From positions 1-48,210 of the forward strand of contig NZ_JAQSDN010000026.1 in the NCBI RefSeq assembly GCF_029945925.1: 48,210 nucleotides of DNA, given 5' to 3'. The notes beneath the pieces were generated by a model that searched no databases, was not told where the DNA came from, and saw nothing but the letters and a program-made list of their open reading frames with translations. Positions 27,056 to 35,821 of this stretch are shown one piece after another. Position 1 is the first letter of the stretch. Each line of letters begins with the position of its first letter. Position numbers and translations under genes: made by a program. This stretch comes from Polaromonas sp. Its GTDB lineage: Bacteria > Pseudomonadota > Gammaproteobacteria > Burkholderiales > Burkholderiaceae_C.

Positions 27056-28322
27056 TGGAAACTCCTCGGTCAGGGCTGATCCAGACGGCACGTTTGCCCC
27101 GGCGGCGTGCCATCGCGGTGGGAAGGGCGATAACGGTGGTCAACATGGTGATGACCCAGAAGGCGATCGGATACCAGATCGTTGCAACGAAGTAGCGCAG
27201 CAGGTTGCGGTCGTACCTGCGGTCTATCCACAAGCTCAGGAACATCTGGAGCAGGCAGGTCATGGCCAGCAGGGTGCCCTGCCAGTGCGGAAGCAGCCTG
27301 GACCGCCAGGCCGAATCGTCGGGCAACAAGGGGCTCATGAAGAAGAACACCACGGCCACAGCCATCGCATAGGCCCAGGCCACGCTGGTCAGGTATTCAA
27401 TGTAGATTGGCCACAGCCGCCATTGCCGCGGCTGCAGGATCCGGCCGCTGTAGCGCATCATGGTCTGGATGCCGCCGGTGGCCCAGCGCTGGCGCTGGCG
27501 GTACAGTCCGCGCAGCGTTTCCGGCATCAGGATCCAGCACAGGGCGCAGGGCTGGAAGTACAGGCGCCAGCCCGCGAGCTGCAGCTTAAAGCTTATGTCG
27601 ATGTCCTCGGTGAGCACGTCGGGGCTCCAGAAGCCGACCTCCAGCACCGCGCGCCGACGGAACATCGCGATCACACCGGACACCGTGAAGAGCACGCCCA
27701 GCAGCTGCTGCGATCGCTTGATGAGCCCGATGATCGAGGAGAACTCGCCCACCTGCATCCGGCCCAGCAAGGTGGTTCGGGTGCGGATGCGGGGGTTGCC
27801 GGTGACCGCGCCTATGCGCTCGGAGCGCAGCATGGGCATCAGCATCCAGGCAATGGCATTGACATCGACCAGCGCGTCCCCGTCGATGCCCAGGATGAAT
27901 TCACCCTGCGCCAGCTGACAGGCGGTGTTCAGCCCGACAGCCTTGCCCTGGTTGCTGGCGTTGTGGATGACCCGCAGGCGGCTGTACTCCCGGGACATGG
28001 CGTCCAGCAGCGTGCCCGTGCCATCGGTGCTGCCATCGTTGACGGCGATCACCTCGTAGTTGGGGTAACGCGTGCGCATCAGCTGCTCGATGACCTCACG
28101 CAGGTGCGGCGCCTCATTGAAGCAGGGCACCACCACGGTCACCAGCGGCGTGGCCGGCAACGCGGCCAGCGGGTCGATGGCAACGTCGCGCCGCCGCTCG
28201 AAAACCCAGGCATGGGCAAGGCCACCGGCCATCCACACGTAGGCCATGAAGAAAGGGTAATAGAACACAAAGCCGAACAGCAGGACTGGCAGCGTGTGCG
28301 AGAGGAAGTATGCGTTGCTCAT
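27045..28322 (-). CDS. pgaC: Poly-beta-1,6-N-acetyl-D-glucosamine synthase
   Basis: A 425-residue family 2 glycosyltransferase that polymerises GlcNAc from UDP-GlcNAc at the inner membrane. Hydrophobic segments lie near 8-33 at the N-terminus and in the last about 120 residues. Catalytic motifs are complete: VPCFNEAPHL (65-74), VNDGSTDGT (94-102), GIDGDA (145-150), LTED (237-240) and QRQRW (276-280). I chose the ATG at 28322 because AGGAG lies eight bases upstream and it overlaps the pgaB stop as ATGA; a much longer in-frame ORF would lie inside pgaB. Confidence 0.95.
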   Translation of the reverse strand: MSNAYFLSHTLPVLLFGFVFYYPFFMAYVWMAGGLAHAWVFERRRDVAIDPLAALPATPLVTVVVPCFNEAPHLREVIEQLMRTRYPNYEVIAVNDGSTDGTGTLLDAMSREYSRLRVIHNASNQGKAVGLNTACQLAQGEFILGIDGDALVDVNAIAWMLMPMLRSERIGAVTGNPRIRTRTTLLGRMQVGEFSSIIGLIKRSQQLLGVLFTVSGVIAMFRRRAVLEVGFWSPDVLTEDIDISFKLQLAGWRLYFQPCALCWILMPETLRGLYRQRQRWATGGIQTMMRYSGRILQPRQWRLWPIYIEYLTSVAWAYAMAVAVVFFFMSPLLPDDSAWRSRLLPHWQGTLLAMTCLLQMFLSLWIDRRYDRNLLRYFVATIWYPIAFWVITMLTTVIALPTAMARRRGKRAVWISPDRGVSNAP

Positions 28323-30454
28323 GGCTGCGCTCCTGCTTCGCCACCCGCTGTAAGCGTGCCTTGGCCCGCGGGCTGCGGGGGCACAATTTGCGGCGAGGAT
28401 CCGTTGGGCACCGAGCGCTTGAGCAGCGAGCGCACCGACAGCGAGCGCTGCAAGGTCTTGAGCGTCGGCTGATCCTTCAGGAAGTCGTCCGGGTAGTAGC
28501 CGATGTGGCGCACGCCCTGGCGCTGCAGCAGGCGCCACTGCTGCGTCAGCTCGGCGTCGGACACCGGCTTGCCGGTGCGCCAGTCGATCGCCTGAAGTTC
28601 GAACAGCGTGCCGTTGAGACCATGCGGCGTGGTCGCCGCCCGCCAGGCCAGCCGGCTGAGCCAGGCCCCGGCTGTCGACTCCTTCTGGCCTTCCATGCGG
28701 GGCATGGCCATCAGGGCCACGTAGTCGTAGGCAGCGAGCGAGGCTTCGTAGTTTTGCGCAAACCATTGCTCTGCCGTCGGATCGAGCAGCGGCCCGGCGT
28801 AGAGATTGCGGGCCGTCATCAGCACCGGCTGCCAGGCCCGCAACCGCGCAACCAGTTGCTGGGTGAACTCGATGAGGTATTGGGTCTTGGCGCTGGTCCA
28901 GCGCGCCATCAGCACCGGGTCGCGCCGGATCGCCGCTACATCTCCGGGCAGGCCCCAGCGTTCGTAGGCGGCCAGTGCTGCCGGGCTGGCGTCCTCGTCG
29001 TCGGAGAGCGTGGCATCGTCGTGAAACAGGACGCCGTTGAAAACAGCATGGCGGCCGAGGTCGTCGTAAATTTCGCCAATCAGCGCGCGCGCGCCGGCGT
29101 CAAAGGGCGACAGGCGGTGGTAACGCCCGGGAGCGGGAGCGGCAACGACACTGTTGTCGCGCTGGGCGACCACGATCTTTGTGGCGACCGGGTTCTTCTC
29201 CGGCAGCTGGAAGGCCATGACCGGCATCCAGGCATAAACGTTGACGCCGGCCCGCGTTTTCAGCTGCCAGGCCACGCGCCCGAACAGGTCGGAGCGTACC
29301 GGCAGGTGGCGATTCGGAAAGTACAGCGCATCGGCCACGCCGTCGCCATCCGGGTCGGCATAGGCCTGCAGGAAAACCGAGGAGGGTGCCACGGTGGCCA
29401 CGCGCTCGATCAGGACGGACAGGTTTTTTTCCTGCTGCACCGGATCGGGGTCGTACACATAGTCCAGGTCCACATGCATGACCCGGTTGACCTGTTGTGC
29501 CCGTCCCTCCACCCTGGAACGCAGCAGCCCGGCATAGTCGGAAGCCTGGTGGTTGTAGACCACCAGGGCACGCCGGATTTCGCTGAGCGGCACGTCCGGG
29601 CTGTTCGGGCCATCGGTCAGCCGCATGGCAATGGGCATGCCCGCCTGCTCCGAGGCCAGCAACGCCCGCGCGTTGTAGGCCCCATAGGGCCAGACGGTGG
29701 CGCGCACCTTTGCGCCTGTGCGTGCCTCGATCAACTCGCGGCTCAGGCGCAGGTCGGCCTCGACACGCTGGACATACGCTGCGTCGTCCTCGTAGCGGCC
29801 GGTGGCGGGGTCGTAGCGGTGGGTGGCCGCCATGGGCAACAGGTTGCCCTGGGGATTGGCCTGCACACCCTGGTGCATCGCGTGGGTATGGCTGGCCAGT
29901 TCTACCAGGCCCGAGCGGACCATCTCCGCGGCTTGATCCCAGCGCAGGAAACGGTCGCGCGGCAACTGCCTGGCGCCGTAGGGAACACTGCCGTTGTCCG
30001 GTACCTCCAGCCAGCTGGTGACCAGGGCGACCACGGCGGGGTAGCGGTAGCGTTGCAGCAGGGGGAACACCTTGGTGTAAACGCTGCTGTAGCCGTCGTC
30101 GAATGTCAGCAGCACCGGCCTGCGCGGCAGGGGCTGGCGGCCCGCGCGTGCATCCACGATCTGATGCAGGCTGACCGGCTGGTACTTGTTGTGGGCCAGC
30201 CAGGCAAACACGTCGGTCAGCGTGCGTTCGTCGATGGCTGTTTCCTCCGGGTCGTCCTCGAAGCTGGCGCGCACGTTGTCGCGCACGTCATGGAAGGACA
30301 ACACGCGAAAAGTCTGGCCATCCTCGGGGTCCTCGGGCGGCAGTGGTTGCGCGCCCGCCGGCGGCAGGGCCAGCAGCACGCAAGCGGCAAGGAAGCCGAA
30401 CAGGCGCCAGGCCCCATAGGCCTGCAGAACAGCGGAAAGATTGGTCGGGCTCAT
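28319..30454 (-). CDS. pgaB: Poly-beta-1,6-GlcNAc N-deacetylase
   Basis: A 711-residue periplasmic enzyme that partly deacetylates the polymer for export. A signal sequence occupies about 1-36; LAAC at 22-25 could be a lipobox, as in E. coli PgaB, but the residues after it are hydrophobic, so this is uncertain. The CE4 domain has LTFDDGY (116-122) and the metal histidines in ELASHTHAMH (185-194). The C-terminal glycoside-hydrolase-like domain binds or cleaves the glycan (HVDLDYVYDPDP, YAWMPVMAFQLP, FHDDATLSD). The start ATG overlaps the pgaA stop (ATGA). Confidence 0.94.
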   Translation of the reverse strand: MSPTNLSAVLQAYGAWRLFGFLAACVLLALPPAGAQPLPPEDPEDGQTFRVLSFHDVRDNVRASFEDDPEETAIDERTLTDVFAWLAHNKYQPVSLHQIVDARAGRQPLPRRPVLLTFDDGYSSVYTKVFPLLQRYRYPAVVALVTSWLEVPDNGSVPYGARQLPRDRFLRWDQAAEMVRSGLVELASHTHAMHQGVQANPQGNLLPMAATHRYDPATGRYEDDAAYVQRVEADLRLSRELIEARTGAKVRATVWPYGAYNARALLASEQAGMPIAMRLTDGPNSPDVPLSEIRRALVVYNHQASDYAGLLRSRVEGRAQQVNRVMHVDLDYVYDPDPVQQEKNLSVLIERVATVAPSSVFLQAYADPDGDGVADALYFPNRHLPVRSDLFGRVAWQLKTRAGVNVYAWMPVMAFQLPEKNPVATKIVVAQRDNSVVAAPAPGRYHRLSPFDAGARALIGEIYDDLGRHAVFNGVLFHDDATLSDDEDASPAALAAYERWGLPGDVAAIRRDPVLMARWTSAKTQYLIEFTQQLVARLRAWQPVLMTARNLYAGPLLDPTAEQWFAQNYEASLAAYDYVALMAMPRMEGQKESTAGAWLSRLAWRAATTPHGLNGTLFELQAIDWRTGKPVSDAELTQQWRLLQRQGVRHIGYYPDDFLKDQPTLKTLQRSLSVRSLLKRSVPNGSSPQIVPPQPAGQGTLTAGGEAGAQP

Positions 30455-32814
30455 AGTGGCACCAGAAGGCTGACGAAAATACCCCGTTGCCGCTCGCTGA
30501 CGCCGTCGTAGGGATGACGGGACAGGCTGAGGCCATAACGCAGCTGCAGCTTGGGCCCCAGGTTCCATTGGTGTTCATAACGCAGGCCCCACATGGGCTT
30601 GCTGCCAAAGTCGACCTGGTGGTAGCGGCCGCCGCCAATCTCGAGGATCTGGAAAAACTGGCGGTCGTCGCTTTTCCAGCTCAGCCACTGACCGCGCAGG
30701 GAGAGCTGCACGCTGGCATCGCGTGCCGGGCTGAAGTAGGGCGTGTCCTGGCGGCTATTGCGGCTGGCGTACCCGCCCAGCAGCGACTCCAGCTGGAACC
30801 GCGGGCCGCTGACCCAGCGTTCACGCCAGGAAGCGGACGCCGCATTGCGCCGGTTGGTGTCGCTGAACCTGACCTGCTGCCATGACGCGTCGAAGCGCCG
30901 GCCATCGTCGACCATATAGGCTGCGCTGACACCGGCGTCCCGGGCGCCTATGCCGGCCGCCCGCGCTTTCCACGGCACGTCCTTGCTGTTGCCATCCGCG
31001 GTGGCGGACAGCAGCCAGTGGTCGTCGGCGCGGTAACTGACGAGCGCCGCGGCGCTGCTGCGGTACGGGCCCTGGTTGGCTTGCTGGACCTTGCCTTCGG
31101 CCAGCCAGCCCCCGCGCTGCCAGCCCAGGCCGAGGCCGCCGCGCGCCCAGCGCGCCCGCTCGTCCCCGGTTTCGCCGCGGCCCAGGATCTGGTCGTAAAA
31201 CACCCGCCATTCGTCGCCGAGCAGGCCGGAACTGAGGCGGGTGTCCAGGCTCCAGGACCGGTCCGCGAGTGCGTTGCCCCCGCCGGTGTCCAGGCCGGCG
31301 GCCACCTCGAGAAAAGCACCGGTGGCGGCACGCTGCTGGCGTTCAAATTTGCGCTGGAAGGTGGAGTCGGGGTAGTCGGCTGCCAGCGACTCTCCGATGC
31401 GCCGCGCGGCAGCAAATTCGTTGAGTGTCAGCAGCGTCTGGGCGTAGTCGGCGCGGATGTTGCGGTCGTAGGGATGGTTCGCACTGAGCGCCTCCAGCTG
31501 CGCCAGCGCCGCCCTCGGATGGCCGCGCAGCAGCTCGGCCTCTGCCGCCCCCTGGGCGTAGCCGGCATTGAACGGGGCCTCTTCGATCAGGGCATCGAAG
31601 TGTTGTCTGGCCTCTTCCACGCGGCCGGTGTACATCAGCAAAAAGCCGCGCATGCCTTTCACGCTCGAGTACTCGGGATTGGCCCGCCCGGCCACGGCCG
31701 GCAGGCGCAGCAGGGGCGGCGTGTCGGCCTCGAGTTTTGCCAGCAGCGACTCGGCCTCCTCGAAGCGTCCGGTATCCAGGTAGGCGTAGATCAGCCCGAA
31801 GTAGGCCTCCACCGGCATCCGCCGGCCGCTGCCCTCGTCAAGCAGCGCCGTTTCGTACAGCGCAACGGCATCGACCGACCTGCGCTGCTGCGCCAGCGCG
31901 TCAGCCACGGCCACCAGGGCATAGGGTTGCAGTACCGCGCCCGAGGCGCGCAGGGTCTCATACAGCGCAATCGTCTCAGCCGGCCGTCCGCGCTCCAGCA
32001 GCGCCAGCAAGCGGTCCGACAACAGGGCTACGGACAGGTCATTCCAGGCGGCTGCATCGGCGGGGGCAGCCTGGGCTGCGGCGGCCTTCTGCCGCAGTTC
32101 AGCGCCCGCGAAGGCTTCGAGCACACGGTCCAGGGCCTCGAAGCGAACCATGCCGATGCGCTGGTCACGTGCGGCCACGGCCCAGCGCAGTTGCTGGGCC
32201 AGCGCCTCCTGCTGCAGTGTCATCAGTTGCAGGGATGTGAAAGTCCCCGGCGCCGCGCGCTCTGCGGCTTCGGCCTCTTCCCAGGCGGTGGTGGCGGCAA
32301 CACTTGTTGCGAGCAGCGGCGCAGCATCCTGGCGCGTGTCACTGTCTGCCCGTCGCCAGCCCTCGACGGGCGTGTTGCCCAAAAACGGTTGAAGCCGCGG
32401 GCCGTCCGCCTGGGCAAGTCCGGTACCTGCAGCCGGTGCTGCCGCAGCTTCCACCGCCGCGGCCGGCAATTCTTTCGTGAGAGCCCGGGCCGGCGCGGCG
32501 GCGTCAGGGTCTGCGGCGGCCAGGGTGATGACGTCAAACGCCAGCGGCTCTCGTTCGGCATCAAGGGGGCCGGCCAGCGCGTCTTGGGCCCGCTGCAGGA
32601 CCGGCACGGCCAGCGGCCGCGCACAGCCCCCCGTGTGGAGGGCCTCGTCGCGCCTCTTCCAGTCGCAGGCGGCGCCTTGGACATCGGCGGCCAGAGCCGG
32701 CACGGCCGGCACCGGCGAGGCAGGTAGCGCACACAGCAGTGCCACCGACCAGGCGCCCGGCCGCAGCGCTGTCCTGGCAGGACGTTTCCCATCGCGGGTT
32801 AGGCGGACTTTCAT
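30451..32814 (-). CDS. pgaA: Poly-beta-1,6-GlcNAc export porin
   Basis: A 787-residue outer-membrane exporter. A signal peptide (about 1-41, ending ALAA) is followed by an alanine-rich, low-complexity segment to about residue 170. TPR-like helical repeats then run to about 500 (for example ALLERGRPAETIALYETLRASG, YTGRVEEARQHFDALIEEAP, NHPYDRNIRADYAQTLL). The C-terminal beta-barrel ends in YDGVSERQRGIFVSLLVPL, with an aromatic/hydrophobic terminal strand. E. coli PgaA has 807 residues. GGGAG precedes the ATG at 32814. It is the first gene of pgaABCD, and all junctions overlap by 4-11 bp. Confidence 0.92.
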   Translation of the reverse strand: MKVRLTRDGKRPARTALRPGAWSVALLCALPASPVPAVPALAADVQGAACDWKRRDEALHTGGCARPLAVPVLQRAQDALAGPLDAEREPLAFDVITLAAADPDAAAPARALTKELPAAAVEAAAAPAAGTGLAQADGPRLQPFLGNTPVEGWRRADSDTRQDAAPLLATSVAATTAWEEAEAAERAAPGTFTSLQLMTLQQEALAQQLRWAVAARDQRIGMVRFEALDRVLEAFAGAELRQKAAAAQAAPADAAAWNDLSVALLSDRLLALLERGRPAETIALYETLRASGAVLQPYALVAVADALAQQRRSVDAVALYETALLDEGSGRRMPVEAYFGLIYAYLDTGRFEEAESLLAKLEADTPPLLRLPAVAGRANPEYSSVKGMRGFLLMYTGRVEEARQHFDALIEEAPFNAGYAQGAAEAELLRGHPRAALAQLEALSANHPYDRNIRADYAQTLLTLNEFAAARRIGESLAADYPDSTFQRKFERQQRAATGAFLEVAAGLDTGGGNALADRSWSLDTRLSSGLLGDEWRVFYDQILGRGETGDERARWARGGLGLGWQRGGWLAEGKVQQANQGPYRSSAAALVSYRADDHWLLSATADGNSKDVPWKARAAGIGARDAGVSAAYMVDDGRRFDASWQQVRFSDTNRRNAASASWRERWVSGPRFQLESLLGGYASRNSRQDTPYFSPARDASVQLSLRGQWLSWKSDDRQFFQILEIGGGRYHQVDFGSKPMWGLRYEHQWNLGPKLQLRYGLSLSRHPYDGVSERQRGIFVSLLVPL

Positions 32815-33481
32815 ACACTCCCTTTTTTCTGACCACGTCAATCAATGCAACGAAAGGAAATCCCGGTGTGGTTCTGTGACTTTTTCCGGGCTCGCTGCCA
32901 TCACCGGGGGCCTGCTTCTCGCCGTTGTTCTGAAGGCGTGTCAGCAAATCCCGGCACATGTTGAAGAGAAGGTTAGAACGCCCGCTGCGGCTTGCCTATC
33001 GCCTGTCCAGGGTGCTCTGTTTGAGGCATTGGCCCGGCAGCCGGACCCTTTCGGCGGGCTCCTGCGCGGGGCGCCTTCCTTCTGTACGGCATGACGACAT
33101 GGGCGATCGGGTGCCGTGACCATTCGTTACATGCGCTATCCGCAACAAATGCAACCATTTGAAACAGACGCAAGGGCCGCACCAAAAAAGCCAGGTCCAC
33201 GGGCCCTTCCGGCATCGGCTGCTGCGCCGCGCGGCCGGCGGGTGATCCCCGTCCGCTTGCCGGTCAACGCCTTCGCTATTAATAACATAGCAATCTGCGC
33301 CCGCCCCACAAGGACTGGCGGCCATTTTTACTTTGACGGACGGTCGGGTGCCGGGCTTCCAGCGACGGGCACATGCCGCAGCGGTTGCCGCGCCCCGCGG
33401 GCCTGCCCATAATCGGGCTTGCATCGACAAGCAGGCCACCTGGTTTGCCGGCTCGAGCAACCGACCAGCAGCCTCAGATCC
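32815..33481. other. Intergenic region between pgaA and pgpA (divergent)
   Basis: About 670 bp with no convincing gene; short ORFs here look like chance frames. The pgaA-proximal 150 bp should contain the pga promoter, but no clear -35/-10 pair is seen. The family A repeat at 33273-33330 lies near the pgpA side. This is the right-hand junction of the block that separates thiL from pgpA. Confidence 0.45.
33273..33330 (+). repeat. 60-bp dispersed repeat family A, copy 6
   Basis: The copy reads GCTATTAATAACATAGCAAT, CTGCGCCCG, then AAGGACTGGCGGCCATTTTT. It is intergenic and about 150 bp upstream of pgpA. Confidence 0.8.
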
Positions 33482-34042
33482 ATGACCCGTTTGCCCGACG
33501 CTCCTCCGATGTTCACTTCCGCGCCGGCTACGGCGGCCACCCCTGTCCCGCGGCGCCCCACGGCCCGTTTCATGCTGGCGCACCCGGCCCACCTGCTGGC
33601 GCTGGGCTTCGGCTCGGGCCTGAGCCCGGTGGCGCCCGGCACGGCCGGCACTTTGTGGGCCTGGCTGGCCTGGCTGGCGATGGCGCCCTGGCTGAGTACG
33701 CCGCAGATGGGGCTGCTGATTGCCGTGGCCACGCTGCTGGGCTGGTGGGCCAGCACGGTGACGGCCAGAAACATGGGCGTGGCCGACCCCGGCAGCATCG
33801 TCTGGGACGAAGTCGTGGCCTTCTGGCTCATTCTCTGGCTGGTCATGCCGGCGGGCCTGTGGGGCCAGCTCGCGGCCTTTGTGCTGTTCCGCTTTTTTGA
33901 CGCGGTGAAGTTCGGGCCCATGGCCTGGGCCGACAGGACCTTCAAGGGTTTTGGCTGGCGCGGTGGTTTCGGCATCATGCTGGACGACTTCGCGGCGGCG
34001 TTCTGCACGCTGCTGGTGATCGCCGCCTGGAGCTTCTGGTGA
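33482..34042 (+). CDS. pgpA: Phosphatidylglycerophosphatase A
   Basis: A 186-residue inner-membrane phosphatase that converts phosphatidylglycerophosphate to phosphatidylglycerol. The signature GFGSGLSPVAPGTAGTLWAW (about 42-61) and the acidic catalytic segment SIVWDEVVAFW are typical, as is FRFFDAVKFGPMAWADRTFKG GFGIMLDDFAA with its conserved Asp residues (space marks a short gap). The ATG at 33482 is chosen; the ORF opens earlier without similarity. It overlaps pncC by 4 bp. The usual upstream neighbour thiL is displaced by about 12 kb. Confidence 0.93.
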   Translation: MTRLPDAPPMFTSAPATAATPVPRRPTARFMLAHPAHLLALGFGSGLSPVAPGTAGTLWAWLAWLAMAPWLSTPQMGLLIAVATLLGWWASTVTARNMGVADPGSIVWDEVVAFWLILWLVMPAGLWGQLAAFVLFRFFDAVKFGPMAWADRTFKGFGWRGGFGIMLDDFAAAFCTLLVIAAWSFW

Positions 34043-34545
34043 GCCCTTCTTCACTATCAAAAGGTGAGCTGCCTGCGCCCGCCCTGGTTGGGCTGCTGGC
34101 CAATTTGCTTCTCAAAAAAGGCTGGTTGCTGGCCAGCGCCGAAAGCTGCACCGGCGGCATGATCAGCGCCGCCTGTACCGATCTGGCGGGTTCCAGCAAC
34201 TGGTTCGAGCGCGGCTTTGTCACCTACTCCAACGAGGCCAAGACCGACATGCTGGGCGTGGATGCGGCGTTGATCACCGACCATGGCGCCGTCAGCGAAG
34301 AAGTCGCGCGCGCCATGGTGCAAGGCGCCATCAGGCATTCCCAGGCCCGGGTCGCCGTGGCGGTGACCGGTGTGGCCGGCCCCACCGGCGGCAGCCGCGC
34401 CAAACCGGTGGGCACGGTCTGGTTCGGCTTCATGGTGGACGGCCGGCTCAGCAGCGAGATGCAGCGTTTCGACGGCGACCGCGCGGCCGTGCGTGCGGCC
34501 ACCGTGCAACATGCGCTGCGGCGGCTGGTGGAACTGCTGGACTGA
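34039..34545 (+). CDS. pncC: Nicotinamide-nucleotide amidase (CinA C-terminal family)
   Basis: A 168-residue single-domain PncC/YdeJ-type protein that deamidates nicotinamide mononucleotide in pyridine-nucleotide salvage. The catalytic region ASAESCTGGMIS (32-43) and ITDHGAVSEEVARAM, VAVTGVAGPTGGS, KPVGTVWFG are all present. The CinA N-terminal domain is absent, as usual for this form. The GTG start overlaps the pgpA stop (GTGA). Residues about 5-24 are encoded by a family A repeat, so its N-terminus was probably replaced or extended by the repeat. Confidence 0.93.
   Translation: MSPSSLSKGELPAPALVGLLANLLLKKGWLLASAESCTGGMISAACTDLAGSSNWFERGFVTYSNEAKTDMLGVDAALITDHGAVSEEVARAMVQGAIRHSQARVAVAVTGVAGPTGGSRAKPVGTVWFGFMVDGRLSSEMQRFDGDRAAVRAATVQHALRRLVELLD
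34051..34110 (+). repeat. 60-bp dispersed repeat family A, copy 7 (start of pncC)
   Basis: The copy reads ACTATCAAAAGGTGAGCTGC, CTGCGCCCGCCC, then TTGGGCTGCTGGCCAATTT. It covers codons about 5-24 of pncC, in a different reading register from the thiL and lysE copies. Confidence 0.85.
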
Positions 34546-34552
34546 GCCGCTC

Positions 34553-35797
34553 ATGCGCGCCATCCCTGCTGCTGCCCATCTGATTGACTCGGCCACGGCC
34601 TGGCGCCGCCTGCTGGTCACCCTGGCGCTGATGACCGTCGGCGCCGCCGGCATGTATGTGGTGCCCGTGGTGTTGCCGGCGGTGCAGGCCGACTTCGGCG
34701 TGGCGCGCGCCGATGCCTCCATGCCCTACACCCTGCTGATGGTCGGCTTTGGCATAGGTGGCATGCTCATGGGCCGGCTGGCTGACCGTTTCGGTGTGGC
34801 GCTGCCGCTCAGTGTGGGCGCTATCGGCATGGGCCTGGGTTTCGGCGCAGCCGCGCTGTCGGGCAGCGTCTGGCTGTTTGCGCTGGCGCACGGTGTGTTG
34901 ATTGGCCTGCTGGGCAGCTCCGCCACGTTTTCGCCCTTGCTGGCCGACACCTCGCTGTGGTTTGTGCGGCGCCGCGGCATTGCCGTGGCGGTGTGCGCCA
35001 GCGGCAACTACCTGGGCGGAGCCCTCTGGCCGCCCATCATCCAGCACTTTGTGGAAAGCGTGGGCTGGCGCCAGACCTACTGGGGACTGGCCGTGTTCTG
35101 CAGCTTGGCGATGCTGGGGCTGGCCCAGCTGATGCGCCAGCGCCCGCCGGCACTCGCGCTGGCGCCGGTCACTGTCCGGGGTGTCGCCGCCAGCGACCGG
35201 CCTTTCGGCCTGACGCTGGGCCAGGCGCAGGCGCTGCTGGGTGTGGCCGGCCTGTCCTGCTGCGTGGCCATGTCCATGCCGCAGGTGCACATCGTGGCTT
35301 ATTGCACCGACCTCGGCTTCGGCGCGGCGCGTGGCGCTGAAATGCTGTCGCTGATGCTGGCCTGCGGCATTGTGAGCCGGTTGATTTCCGGCGCCATCTG
35401 CGACCGCATCGGCGGGCTGCGCACGCTGCTGCTGGGCTCGGCCTTGCAAACCGTGGCGCTGCTGCTGTTCATCCCGTTTGACAGCATGGTCTCGCTGTAT
35501 GTGATCTCGGCGATGTTCGGCCTGTTTCAGGGCGGCATTGTGCCGAGCTACGCGATCATCGTGCGCGAGCATTTTCCCGCTGCCGAAGCCGGCGCCCGCG
35601 TCGGCACCGTCATCATGTTCACCATGGTGGGCATGGCGCTGGGTGGCTGGATGTCGGGCAAGGTGTTTGACCTCACCGGCTCCTACAACGCTGCTTTTCT
35701 CAATGGCATTGCCTGGAACCTGCTGAACTTCGCCGTCGTGTTTTTTTTGCTGCGCCGCACGCTCAGCCCGATGAAAGCCCAGGCGCACGCGGCATAA
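34553..35797 (+). CDS. Major facilitator superfamily transporter
   Basis: A 414-residue MFS permease with 12 predicted membrane segments. Segment 1 is LLVTLALMTVGAAGMYVVPVVLPAV, and the motif A-like loop GMLMGRLADRFGVALPL lies between segments 2 and 3. The second half repeats it (RLISGAICDRIGGLRTLLL). The sequence resembles the monocarboxylate/oxalate-formate antiporter group, but the substrate is unknown. The start lies 7 bp after pncC, so it is probably cotranscribed with it. Confidence 0.9.
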   Translation: MRAIPAAAHLIDSATAWRRLLVTLALMTVGAAGMYVVPVVLPAVQADFGVARADASMPYTLLMVGFGIGGMLMGRLADRFGVALPLSVGAIGMGLGFGAAALSGSVWLFALAHGVLIGLLGSSATFSPLLADTSLWFVRRRGIAVAVCASGNYLGGALWPPIIQHFVESVGWRQTYWGLAVFCSLAMLGLAQLMRQRPPALALAPVTVRGVAASDRPFGLTLGQAQALLGVAGLSCCVAMSMPQVHIVAYCTDLGFGAARGAEMLSLMLACGIVSRLISGAICDRIGGLRTLLLGSALQTVALLLFIPFDSMVSLYVISAMFGLFQGGIVPSYAIIVREHFPAAEAGARVGTVIMFTMVGMALGGWMSGKVFDLTGSYNAAFLNGIAWNLLNFAVVFFLLRRTLSPMKAQAHAA

Positions 35798-35821
35798 CGC
35801 GCTGGCCCGATCGGCCCCTCG

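Noticed and set aside
28310..30511. 733-codon plus-strand open frame opposite pgaB
   Set aside because: Antisense to pgaB, whose catalytic motifs are clear.
33116..33412. 98-codon frame in the pgaA-pgpA spacer
   Set aside because: It runs through a family A repeat, has no ribosome site and its product is low complexity.
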